From: Legionella rubrilucens
GTDB lineage: Bacteria; Pseudomonadota; Gammaproteobacteria; Legionellales; Legionellaceae
Assembly: GCF_001468125.1 (NCBI RefSeq)
Contig: NZ_LNYT01000007.1
Location: 709,803-773,802 of the forward strand
DNA: 64,000 bases
Direction of reading: 5' to 3'
Part shown: piece by piece, positions 10,091 through 19,980 of the stretch
How positions within the stretch are numbered: position 1 is the stretch's first letter
Layout of the letters: the number at the start of each line of letters is the position of its first letter
Program-made: the position numbers and the translations under genes
The notes under the pieces: generated by a model
Database searches by the model: none
Told to the model about the DNA's origin: nothing
What the model saw: the letters and a program-made list of their open reading frames with translations, nothing else

Positions 10091-11568
10091 TGCTGACTGG
10101 TCACGCGCAGAATTTCAGCCAGGGATGTATCGCCCACCAGTACGCGTTTAAAACCGTCTTGACGGATGCTGGGATTATTGGGGCGCAGGTAATCCTCAAG
10201 GATCTGAAGATTCTCGTCGCGGTGAATCATTCGCCGTAAGGTCTCGTCGATTTCAATCAATTCATAAATCCCGGTTCTGCCGCGATAGCCTAAGTTATTG
10301 CACTCCGCACAACCTTTGGGTTCATAGACTGTGATTTTTTCGGAATTTTTAGGGAGATTCATCAATTCAAGTTCATCATCCCTGAGCTCATGCGGCACTT
10401 TGCAAAAGGAGCATAGTTTTCTCACCAGACGCTGTGCGATAAGTCCAACCAGACTGGATGAGAGCAGAAAAGATTCAACACCCATGTCACGCAGACGGGT
10501 AATGGCGCCCAGCGCACTGTTGGTATGCAGGGTCGAAAGCACCAGATGGCCGGTAAGACTCGCCTGCACCGCGATTTCAGCCGTTTCCAGATCGCGGATC
10601 TCCCCGATCATCACCACATCCGGATCCTGACGTAAAATCGCGCGCAACCCTTTGGCAAAGGTCATTTCCACTTTGGTGTTGACCTGGGTCTGACCAATGC
10701 CGGGTAAATCGTACTCAATCGGATCTTCAATGGTAAGGATATTGCGGCTGACTTCGTTTAATTCGGTCAGCATGGCATAAAGCGACGTGGTTTTACCGGA
10801 GCCGGTGGGACCGGTTAATAGAATAATGCCATGGGGTTCGGCAATCATGCGCCGGATAATGTTCAGGGTGCTTTCGGGCATGCCGAGCAGGTTTAAATCC
10901 AGTTGCGCTGCCTGTTTGTCCAGGATCCTGAGTACGATACGCTCACCATAATTGGATGGCAGGGTGGATACCCGCACATCAATATTATGGCCGCCGATGC
11001 GAAGGGCAATACGGCCATCCTGAGGAATGCGCTTTTCAGCAATATCCAGTTTAGCCATGACTTTGACGCGGGAAATGAGCAGCGGCGCGATAGCACGCTG
11101 GATTTCCAGCACTTCATGAAGAACCCCGTCAATGCGGTTGCGGGCAATCACCCGGTTTTCGTAGGTTTCAATGTGAATATCCGAGGCCTTCTGTTTAATG
11201 GCCTGGGTAAACAGGGCATTGATCAGGCGGATAATCGGGGCGTCATCCTTGTTATCCAGCAAATCCTCGCTGTTGGAGAGTTGATCCGCAAATTGCGAGA
11301 GATCAAAATCGCCTTCCATGTCGATGGCTGCATCAAGAACAGACGATTGCGATTGATAGCATTGCGCCAGATGCTGTTGAAATTCGTGTTCGCTGACTTC
11401 CTGAAGTGTCAACCTGTGCTGTAATAGGCGTTTCGCTTCAGCCAGCGCTGTCAGCGACAAATTGGGGAGGTGGTAAAGCAGTGTCTCCTCATCGTTGGTG
11501 ACAGCAACCAGCCCATGGTTTTTGGCAAAACCATAGGGTAATCGCTTGATGTTTTTGGATTCGTCCAT
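10087..11568 (-). CDS. lspE: Type II secretion ATPase LspE (GspE)
   Basis: GspE-family ATPases power pseudopilus assembly in type II secretion from the cytoplasmic face. The 493-residue protein has Walker A GPTGSGKTTS at about residue 255, an Asp box, Walker B DVVMIGEIRD, and the zinc-binding tetracysteine module formed by CSFC and CAEC, which separates GspE from most PilT-like proteins. The start ATG lies two bases behind the lspD stop, so lspD-lspE is one operon. In L. pneumophila lspD and lspE are likewise a separate cluster from the other lsp genes, which explains the absence of lspF-K here. Confidence 0.95.
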   Translation of the reverse strand: MDESKNIKRLPYGFAKNHGLVAVTNDEETLLYHLPNLSLTALAEAKRLLQHRLTLQEVSEHEFQQHLAQCYQSQSSVLDAAIDMEGDFDLSQFADQLSNSEDLLDNKDDAPIIRLINALFTQAIKQKASDIHIETYENRVIARNRIDGVLHEVLEIQRAIAPLLISRVKVMAKLDIAEKRIPQDGRIALRIGGHNIDVRVSTLPSNYGERIVLRILDKQAAQLDLNLLGMPESTLNIIRRMIAEPHGIILLTGPTGSGKTTSLYAMLTELNEVSRNILTIEDPIEYDLPGIGQTQVNTKVEMTFAKGLRAILRQDPDVVMIGEIRDLETAEIAVQASLTGHLVLSTLHTNSALGAITRLRDMGVESFLLSSSLVGLIAQRLVRKLCSFCKVPHELRDDELELMNLPKNSEKITVYEPKGCAECNNLGYRGRTGIYELIEIDETLRRMIHRDENLQILEDYLRPNNPSIRQDGFKRVLVGDTSLAEILRVTSQH

Positions 11569-11570
11569 TG

Positions 11571-13925
11571 CTATTTCGTCGTGACTACAGTGGTGCTGCG
11601 TTGAACCAGGCGATTCTGGAATGGCCGCGGTAAATCCGCGGACTTCAGGGGCGGCAGCACGGTTTCATCATCATGTTTGTGATACGTTTCCTGAGAGCGG
11701 AGGAAATCGAGCTGCGACTGCCGTAAGTCATTGTACTTGCCGCCGCTTAAGTGCACTGCATCCGCTTCCGTTCTTAAAATGATAGGACGGATAAAGACCA
11801 TGAGCACGCGCTTTTCGCGGTTGCGGATATTGTGCTGGAAAAGACGGCCAATGCCTGGAATATCACCCAGGATCGGCAGACGGTTATCATCATTACCCAG
11901 ACTGTCCTGGGTTAAACCGCCGAGCACCACAATGTCACCGCTTTCCACATGAACCGAGGTGACAATGCTGCTGATTTTAAAGACCGGGTTAGTCGTATCC
12001 AGTGTGCTGGCTGGGTCCACGGTGTCGTTGCCCTGATCAATCTGTAACTGGATGCCCTCGCCGCGCGTGATTTGCGGACGAACATACAGGTGCAGGGCGA
12101 CGTTCACCCGATCAAAGGTGACATAGGGGCTTGCCGTCGTGGTGCCGCCGGCGTTGTTGGGGTAGGTGGTGGAGGCCACGGACACCTGTCTACCGACTAA
12201 AATTTTTGCCTGGCGATTATCCAAAACAACGACGGACGGCGTGGACAGAATATTAGCCTTGCGCTTGCGTGCCAGGGCATAAATCTGGGCCTGAAAATCA
12301 TCAATGGTGGTCTGGTTGTTAATGATGGCAAACCCTGGACGAAAATCACCTGGATCGCCGGTCTGCTGATTGGTTCCCCACTCAATACCCAGACTGTTGA
12401 CGTCACTGGCATCCACTTCAGCCACCAGCGCTTCAATCAATAATTGCGCCGGGCGAATATCCAATTGATGAATGACGCCTTTTAGAATGCGGATTAAACT
12501 TGCCGGCGCATTGAGAATGATGGAGTTGGTATTGGGTTCGGCAATAATCTGCACCGTGGGCTTAGTCGACCCCTCACTTTGAGTGCTGGCACCGGTGGTA
12601 TTGGGCGTTGCTGCCGGATTGGCCGCCGCCGGTTGAGCCGGTTGCGTCATGCCGCCGCTGTTGCCGCCATAACCCCCGGAGGATGAATTGTTCACGAGGT
12701 TAGAGGCTGGATTGGTGCTGTCCAGTTCAGGACGGGTAATTGTGCCGATGGTCGTGCCCACGTTGCCGCTGAAATTCGCCTGAGCAATTCCTGCGAGGAT
12801 GGGAACCAAATCCTCCGCCCGTAAATAATTTAAATATACAACCTGAGTATTGCTGTTGGTGCCGTTAGGACTCTGCCGATCGAGGCCGGCAATCAGCAGG
12901 CGCAGTTTAATGCGTTCGGTACGGCTGCCGCTGATTAGGATGGCGTTGCTGCGATCATCGGCGGCAATCATGGTTTGCGCATGGCCGCTGCCGGTTTGCG
13001 ATTTGATTAAATCTTTCAGGGTCGCTGCCACATCCATGGCCAGGGCGTGCCGCAGTCTGACCATGTCAATGTCATTGGCGGACGAGCTGTCGACCTGTTT
13101 GATGATGTTCGCAAGACTTTTAATATTGCTTGCACGCCCGGAAAGGATCAGCATGTTGGATGGCGCATAGGCAGAGATGCTGCTCCATTGCGGCATCAGG
13201 GGACGCAACACAGGCACCAGTTGTTCGGCGGGTACATAACGCACGGGTATGACTTCCACCATCATGTCATCGCCACGCGGCGGGTGGCGCATCTGGCTTA
13301 ATAAATCAGACGAGACAGTCTTGGCATCGATGTTGGGGATAATCTTGATGACGTCGCCGCTGGGAATGGCCGCGTAACCAGAAACCTGCAGCACGGACAG
13401 AAAGACCTGATAGAGTTCTTTATTGGACATCGGCGTTGAAGAGACAATGGAAATTTTTCCCTGGACACGCGGATCAATAATGAAATTTTTGCCTGTGACG
13501 CGGGACACTTCGGCAATGACGGCACGGATGTCAGCATTGCGAAGATTCCATAATTTTCTCTCAGCGCTTACTGTCTCTCCCGGCGTCAGTTGCGGTGCCT
13601 GGGCGGGGGGCGTGTCATTGCTGGTTGATGAGGGTTCGTGATTTAACAACTGCTTGATGTTTTGAGCCACGGTATAATCTTCAATCGGGCCAATCTTAAC
13701 GACATAGACGTTTTGACTTTTGTCATGCTCGATGGTTACCGGTTGCTTCAGTGTGGAAGACAACTTGAGCTTCAACTGAAGGGCGCTGTTTTCATTGGTA
13801 AAATGCCCGGCATTGAGCTCGTAGGCAGGTCGTCCATCAATTGCTATGTTTTTGATAGCAACTGTTGTCGCATAAGCACAGGCCAAACCAAATGAAATCA
13901 GGATTAATGATAAAATCTTTCGCAT
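11571..13925 (-). CDS. lspD: Type II secretion outer-membrane secretin LspD (GspD)
   Basis: LspD forms the outer-membrane channel of type II secretion. The protein (784 residues from ATG at 13925; a TTG lies one codon upstream) has a signal peptide (KILSLILISFGLACAYA). An extra N-terminal segment of about 75 residues follows, then N0-N3 domains (NADIRAVIAEVSRVTGKNFI; VEVIPVRYVPAEQLVPVLRP; VVYLNYLRAEDLVPILAGI). A Gly/Ser/Thr/Asn-rich insert sits near residues 400-450, before the C-terminal secretin domain (SPYVTFDRVNVALHLYVRPQ; VVLGGLTQDS; IPGIGRLF). The extra N-terminal segment resembles a SPOR-type fold (NVYVVKIGPIEDYTVAQNI). lspE follows directly. Confidence 0.95.
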   Translation of the reverse strand: MRKILSLILISFGLACAYATTVAIKNIAIDGRPAYELNAGHFTNENSALQLKLKLSSTLKQPVTIEHDKSQNVYVVKIGPIEDYTVAQNIKQLLNHEPSSTSNDTPPAQAPQLTPGETVSAERKLWNLRNADIRAVIAEVSRVTGKNFIIDPRVQGKISIVSSTPMSNKELYQVFLSVLQVSGYAAIPSGDVIKIIPNIDAKTVSSDLLSQMRHPPRGDDMMVEVIPVRYVPAEQLVPVLRPLMPQWSSISAYAPSNMLILSGRASNIKSLANIIKQVDSSSANDIDMVRLRHALAMDVAATLKDLIKSQTGSGHAQTMIAADDRSNAILISGSRTERIKLRLLIAGLDRQSPNGTNSNTQVVYLNYLRAEDLVPILAGIAQANFSGNVGTTIGTITRPELDSTNPASNLVNNSSSGGYGGNSGGMTQPAQPAAANPAATPNTTGASTQSEGSTKPTVQIIAEPNTNSIILNAPASLIRILKGVIHQLDIRPAQLLIEALVAEVDASDVNSLGIEWGTNQQTGDPGDFRPGFAIINNQTTIDDFQAQIYALARKRKANILSTPSVVVLDNRQAKILVGRQVSVASTTYPNNAGGTTTASPYVTFDRVNVALHLYVRPQITRGEGIQLQIDQGNDTVDPASTLDTTNPVFKISSIVTSVHVESGDIVVLGGLTQDSLGNDDNRLPILGDIPGIGRLFQHNIRNREKRVLMVFIRPIILRTEADAVHLSGGKYNDLRQSQLDFLRSQETYHKHDDETVLPPLKSADLPRPFQNRLVQRSTTVVTTK

Positions 13926-13954
13926 CAAGCAACACTGAAATAAGCAATTCTGAC

Positions 13955-13981
13955 ATCATAACCAAATTTACAAGGTTTCAA
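13955..13981 (-). promoter_or_regulatory. Candidate sigma-70 promoter of lspD-lspE
   Basis: On the minus strand a TTGAAA (13981-13976) is followed after 15 bases by TATGAT (13960-13955), about 30 bases before the lspD start. The spacer is two bases short of optimal, so this is only a moderate candidate. Confidence 0.4.
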
Positions 13982-14083
13982 TAGCGTTTTTGAATAATCA
14001 GGGTATTAATTAAATAAAGGTACCTGGATTCAGACGTGTACGGGGCAGGAAGCAAAAATGGAACGAATGAAAGGGATTGGAAA

Positions 14084-14160
14084 TGGTGGCTATGGGTGGA
14101 CTCGAACCACCGACCTCAGCATTATGAGTGCCGCGCTCTAACCGGCTGAGCTACATAGCC
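14084..14160 (-). tRNA. tRNA-Met (CAT), elongator type
   Basis: The minus strand folds into a full 77-base tRNA. It has a seven-base acceptor stem GGCTATG/CATAGCC, a D arm with GCTC/GAGC, an anticodon stem CGGCA/TGCTG with one G-U pair, the loop CTCATAA (anticodon CAT), a five-base T stem GGTGG/CCACC with TTCGAGT, and an encoded 3' CCA. The acceptor stem matches elongator tRNA-Met rather than initiator tRNA, which has a mismatched first pair, or tRNA-Ile2, whose stem in enteric bacteria starts GGCCCC. It lies between lspD and htrA on the same strand. Confidence 0.95.
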
Positions 14161-14173
14161 ACAAGAGGCCGTG

Positions 14174-14202
14174 ATTTTGTCGTTTATGAGGAATTCTGTC
14201 AA
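14174..14202 (-). promoter_or_regulatory. Sigma-70 promoter of tRNA-Met
   Basis: On the minus strand a perfect TTGACA -35 (14202-14197) is separated by exactly 17 bases from CAAAAT as -10 (14179-14174). This places the start of transcription a few bases before the mature tRNA 5' end at 14160. Confidence 0.75.
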
Positions 14203-14235
14203 GAGTTAGATGCTTAATTTTTTAATTTTTTTGAG

Positions 14236-14263
14236 GGCGGACAAGCCTGACGACTTGCCCGCC
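14236..14263 (-). terminator. Hairpin behind htrA
   Basis: Ten-base arms (14236-14245 and 14254-14263, one G-U type pair) around an eight-base loop lie directly behind the htrA stop. The following minus-strand sequence is A-rich rather than T-rich, so this may be an mRNA-stabilising hairpin rather than a classical terminator. Confidence 0.4.
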
Positions 14264-14270
14264 TTTAAGA

Positions 14271-15638
14271 CTAGATGATTAGAATATACAACGCGCCGGC
14301 GTCACGTAAAACCTGAACCAGCAATTGTTGTTTTTTCTGAGACGCAATCGTTTGCAGGGTTTTCACGTTAGGGGTGCGTTCCTTGTTGGCGCTGATGATG
14401 ATGTCGCCAGGACGTAAGCCTGCGCGCCAGCCGGCACTGCTTTCAGAGGCGCCTACCACCTGAATACCCACCACATGACCATGCAGAGGCGAATCCTGCT
14501 CAAAATTCCTTAAAGCAAGACCGTAAAGGAAGGGATTAGTGGCCTGCAATTCCTGCTCGTGCTTTTTAATGTCGGTTACCACGGCGTTTAAGGTTAATTC
14601 CTTGCCATCGCGCTTAACCGTGATTTTGGCGTCACTGCCCACACGCAGCAGGCTGATGGTGGTTTTGACCTGGGTCGCCTGGGTAATTTTAGTGTTGTTG
14701 ATCTGGGTAATGATATCGCCCGGTTTCAGTCCAGCGCGTTCAGCCGGGGATTTTTCATTCACCTGCGAAACCAGTGCACCCTGAAAATCTTCAGGATAGC
14801 CCATCGCCTGGGCCAGCTCTGGGGTTAAATGCTGCACAAAAATGCCCATCAGGCCGCGATGGATTGAACCGAATTTGATTAATTGCTGCACCACGTCTTT
14901 CGCCATGTTGACAGGAATGGCAAAGCCGATGCCCACATTGCCGCCATAGGGCGAGAGAATTGCCGTATTAATGCCGATTAGTTCACCGCGGGCGTTAACC
15001 AGGGCACCGCCTGAGTTTCCGGGATTAATGGCGGCATCCGTCTGGATGAAGTTTTCAATGCCTTCGATGTTTAAATCGCTGCGCTTCATGGCACTGATGA
15101 TGCCGAAAGTAGCCGATTGGCTGTTGCCGAAGCTGTTTAAACCGAAGGGGTTACCAATGGCGACCACAAAATCACCGACTTCGGCTTTGTCTGAATCACC
15201 AATGGGCAGACTTTTTAAGTTTTTCGCGTCGATTTTTAACACCGCCAGATCGGTTTCACTGTCGCTGCCAATCAATTTTGCCTTGAGACGGCGGCCGTCA
15301 TTCAAGGTCACGGTGATGAGCGTGGCGTTACGGATGACGTGATCATTGGTAATGATGACACCGTTTTTGGGATCGACGATGACACCGGAACCGATGCTTT
15401 GAAATTTGCGCGGTTTTTCAGGGGTGAGCTGCTGGCGTTCATTGTCGTCATCGTCATTGTCTGCGGCAGGCGGGCCGGCGGGGATAACCCCCTGGACAGC
15501 GACGTTGACAATGGCTGGCATCACGTTCTTGAGAACGGGGGCTAAGGTAGTGATGGTTTTATTATCATCGGCGGCAGCGGAAGCCGTCAGGCCAAGGAAA
15601 AGTAAACCGGTCAGAAATGAAAGTAATTTACGAGACAT
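14271..15638 (-). CDS. Periplasmic serine protease, HtrA/DegP-DegQ family
   Basis: Deg proteases degrade or refold misfolded envelope proteins. The 455-residue protein has a signal peptide (LLSFLTGLLFLGLTASAAA), a trypsin-like domain with the catalytic triad H100 (TNDHVI), D130 (SETDLAVLKI) and S209 (NPGNSGGAL), and two PDZ domains. The first PDZ includes GAL and ERAGLKPGDIITQIN; the second, GWRAGLRPGDIIISANKER, ends at the C-terminus. An Asp-rich, Pro-containing LA-like loop lies between residues 55 and 75. The two PDZ domains and the length favour DegP/DegQ over the single-PDZ DegS. It is separated from pgeF by only 15 bases, so it may be co-transcribed with miaB-rluD-pgeF. Confidence 0.93.
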   Translation of the reverse strand: MSRKLLSFLTGLLFLGLTASAAADDNKTITTLAPVLKNVMPAIVNVAVQGVIPAGPPAADNDDDDNERQQLTPEKPRKFQSIGSGVIVDPKNGVIITNDHVIRNATLITVTLNDGRRLKAKLIGSDSETDLAVLKIDAKNLKSLPIGDSDKAEVGDFVVAIGNPFGLNSFGNSQSATFGIISAMKRSDLNIEGIENFIQTDAAINPGNSGGALVNARGELIGINTAILSPYGGNVGIGFAIPVNMAKDVVQQLIKFGSIHRGLMGIFVQHLTPELAQAMGYPEDFQGALVSQVNEKSPAERAGLKPGDIITQINNTKITQATQVKTTISLLRVGSDAKITVKRDGKELTLNAVVTDIKKHEQELQATNPFLYGLALRNFEQDSPLHGHVVGIQVVGASESSAGWRAGLRPGDIIISANKERTPNVKTLQTIASQKKQQLLVQVLRDAGALYILII

Positions 15639-15653
15639 AGTTTTTCCGAGCGT

Positions 15654-16385
15654 TTAAGTGAACCAAATTAAAGTGGCCATTCTACCTGTTTGTGGCTCGC
15701 GGCGATAGGAATAGAAGTCATTTTTTTGCTCAAAAGTGCAAAGATTAGACTTCGAAACGGTAGAAATGGACAAATTTTCCAAAACCAGGGCAGCTAAACC
15801 GGGTAAATCAGCTAACCATTTGCTGTCCTTTTTTTGAAAAGCGGGCAATGAAAAGTCATAACGGGTTTTAAACTGATCGCGCATGTCATCGCCAACCTCA
15901 TAACAGGATTGGCAGATGCCTGGCCCTATCCAGGCCATGAGATCAGTTGGCTGACTCTGCATGGCCTGCACTGTGTTTTCAATAATGCCATTAACCAAAC
16001 CACGCCAGCCGGCGTGGATGGCTGCAATTTCCGTCCCTTGCCGGTTGCAGAGCAGGATAGGGAGGCAATCGGCGGTCATGATGGCTAAAACCTGTTGTTT
16101 ATTACGGGTGATGGCGGCATCGGCGCGGCGGTTGTGGTTTTCTTCAATCACCACACAAGTGGTGCTGTGCGTCTGGTCAAGCCAGGCGGGTTCACCAGGC
16201 AGGCGAAGGCTGGTTACCAATTCGCGGCGGTTTCGCAGCACATGCTCAGGGTTGTCGCCTACATGAAGACCCAGGTTATTTTGATCATAGGGCGGCTGGC
16301 TAAAACCCGAGTGCCTTAATGTGGTGAGGGCGCGAATTGTCGCAGGGGCGGGCCAGTCGGCAATTAAATTAGACAAGGTACTCAT
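15654..16385 (-). CDS. pgeF: Purine nucleoside phosphorylase-like / polyphenol oxidase PgeF (YfiH)
   Basis: YfiH-family multicopper-type proteins act on purine nucleosides and have been linked to peptidoglycan quality control. The 243-residue protein contains the family motifs LDQTHSTTCVVI, MTADCLPILL, AAIHAGWRGLVNGIIE and WIGPGICQSCYEVG, including the conserved zinc-binding His and Cys residues. Its start overlaps the end of rluD by 17 bases, and the rluD-yfiH pair is conserved widely in gammaproteobacteria. Confidence 0.92.
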   Translation of the reverse strand: MSTLSNLIADWPAPATIRALTTLRHSGFSQPPYDQNNLGLHVGDNPEHVLRNRRELVTSLRLPGEPAWLDQTHSTTCVVIEENHNRRADAAITRNKQQVLAIMTADCLPILLCNRQGTEIAAIHAGWRGLVNGIIENTVQAMQSQPTDLMAWIGPGICQSCYEVGDDMRDQFKTRYDFSLPAFQKKDSKWLADLPGLAALVLENLSISTVSKSNLCTFEQKNDFYSYRREPQTGRMATLIWFT

Positions 16386-17328
16386 CCAAGCTGTTTATCA
16401 GGGATTGAAAATCATCCGGCAAAGGGGCGGTGAAAGTCAATAAGTCATTGTTCTCTGGATGATGAAACGACAGGGAGGCGGCATGCAGGGCCTGACGTTT
16501 AAACGACTGCAGGGCCTCGCGTAATTCAGGGGCAATCTCGGCCGGTATTTTAGTGCGTCCGCCGTACAGGGGATCGCCGACCACCGGATGATTGATGTGC
16601 GCCATGTGGACGCGAATCTGATGGGTGCGGCCGGTTAACAGTTGCACATCAAGCAGGGTGAACGCGTCATAATGCCGTTTGACCGTATACAGGGTAACCG
16701 CCTGCCGGCCCTGATTGAGCACTGCCATTTTCAAACGATTACGGGGGTGTCGGCCAAAAAAAGTATCAATTTCCCCACCGCTTATCACATGCCCCTGAAC
16801 CAGGGTCACGTAACGACGCTGAATGTCACGTTCCTGCATTTGCCGTACCAGCGAGGTATGAGCGGGCAGGGTTTTCGCGACAACCAGGAGGCCGGTGGTG
16901 TCTTTGTCGAGACGATGCACGATGCCGGCTCTCGAGAGCGAGGCCAGTTGGGGGGCATGGTGCAGCAGGGCGTTGACCAGTGTGTGTTTGGGATTTCCGG
17001 CACCCGGATGCACCACGAGGCCAGCCTGTTTATTCACCACCAGCAAAGCCTCGTCTTCATAAACGATATCGAGGGGAATAAATTCCGGCTCGCAGGGCGC
17101 ACTGGACTGTTGATGCGCTTCGTCATCCACTGCCAGCGTTATGACATCGCCCTCCATGATCTTGTCTTTGGGTTTTAATTGACGCTGATTGACCTGGATG
17201 AGTCCCTGTTTCAGCCATTGGCTCAATTGGGAGCGGGAATAGAGAGGAAGCAATCTGGCTAAGGCAACGTCAATGCGTTGCCCGTGCAGATCGCGAGGAA
17301 CCCGCAGTTCATTGTTCAGTGCGCTCAT
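16369..17328 (-). CDS. rluD: 23S rRNA pseudouridine(1911/1915/1917) synthase RluD
   Basis: RluD modifies helix 69 of 23S rRNA. The 319-residue protein has an N-terminal S4 RNA-binding domain (residues about 15-75, including [17 protein letters not shown]) and the RluA-type catalytic domain with the motif [13 protein letters not shown], in which D141 is the nucleophile. The C-terminal [12 protein letters not shown] motif is present. The start overlaps the miaB stop by four bases, indicating translational coupling. Confidence 0.94.
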   Translation of the reverse strand: MSALNNELRVPRDLHGQRIDVALARLLPLYSRSQLSQWLKQGLIQVNQRQLKPKDKIMEGDVITLAVDDEAHQQSSAPCEPEFIPLDIVYEDEALLVVNKQAGLVVHPGAGNPKHTLVNALLHHAPQLASLSRAGIVHRLDKDTTGLLVVAKTLPAHTSLVRQMQERDIQRRYVTLVQGHVISGGEIDTFFGRHPRNRLKMAVLNQGRQAVTLYTVKRHYDAFTLLDVQLLTGRTHQIRVHMAHINHPVVGDPLYGGRTKIPAEIAPELREALQSFKRQALHAASLSFHHPENNDLLTFTAPLPDDFQSLINSLDEYLV

Positions 17329-18671
17329 GCCGGGACGGCAGCCTCGGAAACGCTGAGGCGGCCGCGCAGGGAATTAGGCAGGGCTTCAGAAATGTCCACA
17401 TGAACGAACTGGCCGATTAAGGTGCCAGGACCATCAAAATTAACGACGCGGTTGCATTCCGTGCGTCCGGCTAATTGTTGAGCATTTTTTTTGGATTGAC
17501 CGGTAACAAGGATACGCTGCGTGCTGCCAACCATGGATTGGCTGTATTGTGCTGCATTGATCAAAAGCCGGTTTTGCAGGATTTGCAGACGCTGCTTTTT
17601 GACGTCCATGGGCGTATCGTCCGGCAGGTTGGCTGCCGGGGTGCCCGGACGGGCACTGTAAATAAAACTGAACGACGTATCAAAACCGATGTCATGGACT
17701 AAATCCATCGTATCCTGGAAGTCTTTGTCGGTTTCACCGGGAAAACCGACAATGATGTCGGTGGACAGGCGGATGTCGGGCCTCACCTTGCGAAGCTTTC
17801 TGATTTTTGATTTGTACTCAAGGGCGGTGTAACCGCGTTTCATCATGGCCAGCACACGGTCTGAGCCGCTTTGAACCGGCAGATGCAGGTGGTTGGCCAG
17901 CTCGGGCACTTCCGCAAAGGCATTGATCAGGTTGTCTGAGAAGGCAAGCGGGTGAGAGGTGGTGAAGCGGATCCGGCCAATGCCGTCAATGGCTGCGAGG
18001 TAGTGAATGAGCAAGGCGAGATCAGCGGTTTCGCCCTGACTCATCACGCCGCGGTAATCATTCACGTTCTGGCCGAGAAGATTAATTTCCCTGACACCCT
18101 GCGAAGCCAGTTGATAACACTCAGCAAGGACATCGTCAAAGGGCCGGCTGATTTCCTCACCCCGGGTATAGGGCACGACACAGTAACTGCAGTATTTGCT
18201 GCAGCCTTCCATGATGGAAACGAAAGCGACGGGGCCTTCGGCACGGGGAGCGGGCAGGTGATCGAATTTCTCGATTTCAGGGAAACTGATATCAACTACC
18301 GGTTTTTTAGTCCGTGCCCGTTCTTCGAGCAGGGCCGGAAGACGATGCAGCGTCTGAGGACCGAAAACGATGTCGACATAGGGCGCTCGTTTGATGATAT
18401 CCCCGCCTTCCTGACTGGCAACACAGCCGCCGACACCAATAATCACATGCGGATTTTTCTCTTTGTATTCCCGCCATTGACCTAACTGCGAAAAGACTTT
18501 TTCCTGGGCTTTTTCGCGTATCGAGCAGGTGTTTAAAAGGATAACATCGGCCTCGTCAAGAACGTCTGTTTTTTCAAGTCCGTGCGTATTTAACAGGACA
18601 TCTGCCATTTTGGATGAATCGTATTCATTCATCTGGCAGCCATTGGTTTTAATAAAAAGTTTTTTAGCCAT
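17325..18671 (-). CDS. miaB: tRNA-2-methylthio-N6-dimethylallyladenosine synthase MiaB
   Basis: MiaB is a radical-SAM methylthiotransferase that completes ms2i6A at position 37 of tRNAs reading U-starting codons. The 448-residue protein has the N-terminal cluster-binding cysteines C12 ([10 protein letters not shown]), C49 and C83, the radical-SAM motif C157-x3-C161-x2-C164 (CSKYCSYC), and a C-terminal TRAM domain beginning about residue 385. It is the first gene of the overlapping miaB-rluD-pgeF run. Confidence 0.97.
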   Translation of the reverse strand: MAKKLFIKTNGCQMNEYDSSKMADVLLNTHGLEKTDVLDEADVILLNTCSIREKAQEKVFSQLGQWREYKEKNPHVIIGVGGCVASQEGGDIIKRAPYVDIVFGPQTLHRLPALLEERARTKKPVVDISFPEIEKFDHLPAPRAEGPVAFVSIMEGCSKYCSYCVVPYTRGEEISRPFDDVLAECYQLASQGVREINLLGQNVNDYRGVMSQGETADLALLIHYLAAIDGIGRIRFTTSHPLAFSDNLINAFAEVPELANHLHLPVQSGSDRVLAMMKRGYTALEYKSKIRKLRKVRPDIRLSTDIIVGFPGETDKDFQDTMDLVHDIGFDTSFSFIYSARPGTPAANLPDDTPMDVKKQRLQILQNRLLINAAQYSQSMVGSTQRILVTGQSKKNAQQLAGRTECNRVVNFDGPGTLIGQFVHVDISEALPNSLRGRLSVSEAAVPA

Positions 18672-18687
18672 AGTCTTTTTCTATTAA

Positions 18688-19980
18688 TTAATCATGAACA
18701 CTTTGACAAAAGGTTTCTTTTATCCTGGGTAAAATCAGTAATGAAATTAAAATGCCTACCGGCAGAATAGCCAGTGCAACATGGTAAGCCTCAAGAGGGT
18801 AGACCCGGACTTTATTGACGACTTCGCCCTGCCACATCCTATCGAGTATAAAGCCGATGATGGGCTGCGCCAAAGCAATACCCACCATGTTCATCATGTT
18901 CATAAAACTTAAACCGGTGGCCACATAACGACGGCTGCACAGCTCCTTTGCCACTGCAAAAGCCGGCAGAAAAGCCGAAGAAAAAAGGCCGAAAATGAAC
19001 AGCAGTGCCTGCATCTGCCAGCCGGTGGTAATGGGAGCAAAAATGAACAGGGTGCTGCTGATCAGAGCGCCAACGGCGCCAATGTACATGGGCGGTTTGC
19101 GGCGGCCGATGCGGTTGGAATAGATTCCCCACAATGGGCTTGCAATAGCCCAGCCGATGAAGACTAAAGAAATGTAATTGGCGGCGGTGGCTTTGGCGAG
19201 GCCCATTTTAAACATCAGAAAGGGGACACCCCAGAGGCCGCAAAAAACCGGTGTGGACATGTACATCAACCCGCCGTAAATGGCCACCAGCCATAATTGT
19301 TTATTCTTAACGAGGGCAACCAGGCTGCTCCACAGGGGTTCATCGTGAGACGACGCGACGGCAGGTTTTTTATTGGCGGGCGCGTCTTTGGCAATGACCA
19401 GAATGAGCACAGCAATGACCAGGCCAATGCTGCCCATAATGACCATGCTCTTGCGCCAGCCATAGTGATCAATCAATAAAGCCAGTGGCGCTTCGCCCCC
19501 GATAGCGCCGAGCATGCCGATGGTGACCATCAGTCCGGTCAGAAGGGCAAAGCGGTTAGCCGGAAACCAGTTGGCAGCGAGTTTCATGGCGCCTACGGCG
19601 GCGAAAGCGGAGCCAAAACCAATCATCAGTCGTGCCAGGCAGGCAGCGAAGAAATTGTCGGTCAGACCGAACGCAATCGTGCTGATGGCGCAGATGGTGG
19701 TCGCTAAGGTCAGCAGTTTTTGCGGGCCGAAATAATCCATCATGACGCCGCCAGGTAATTGCATGGCGGCATAGGAGTAAAAATAGATGCCGGATAAAAT
19801 GCCCAGGGTTTGACTGGTCACAGCAAAATCACGCATTAATTCGTTACTCATGACACTGGGGGAAACCTGCAGGAGGCACTCGTAGAAGTAAAAGACGCAA
19901 CCCAGTCCCCAAACAATCCAGGCCTTGGCTGTGCCTTTGGAGATGACATCCGTAACGCCATGATTTTTACTGTTCGACAT
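18688..19980 (-). CDS. MFS transporter, Pht-like subfamily
   Basis: The 430-residue protein has about 12 membrane helices and major-facilitator signature loops (the first includes PGGVMMDYFGPQKLL). Its first helix reads WGLGCVFYFYECLLQVSPSVM, a pattern shared with the MFS protein at 29221-30459 and, as I recall, with the Pht-type phagosomal transporters of Legionella, several of which move amino acids. The substrate cannot be read from the sequence. It is separated from miaB by 16 bases but is preceded by a long gene-free stretch, so it probably has its own promoter. Confidence 0.8.
   Translation of the reverse strand: MSNSKNHGVTDVISKGTAKAWIVWGLGCVFYFYECLLQVSPSVMSNELMRDFAVTSQTLGILSGIYFYSYAAMQLPGGVMMDYFGPQKLLTLATTICAISTIAFGLTDNFFAACLARLMIGFGSAFAAVGAMKLAANWFPANRFALLTGLMVTIGMLGAIGGEAPLALLIDHYGWRKSMVIMGSIGLVIAVLILVIAKDAPANKKPAVASSHDEPLWSSLVALVKNKQLWLVAIYGGLMYMSTPVFCGLWGVPFLMFKMGLAKATAANYISLVFIGWAIASPLWGIYSNRIGRRKPPMYIGAVGALISSTLFIFAPITTGWQMQALLFIFGLFSSAFLPAFAVAKELCSRRYVATGLSFMNMMNMVGIALAQPIIGFILDRMWQGEVVNKVRVYPLEAYHVALAILPVGILISLLILPRIKETFCQSVHD

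Noticed and set aside
13929..14083. Search for a second RNA gene or small CDS between lspD and tRNA-Met
   Set aside because: Only the lspD promoter candidate was found; no stable fold or reading frame with a start signal.
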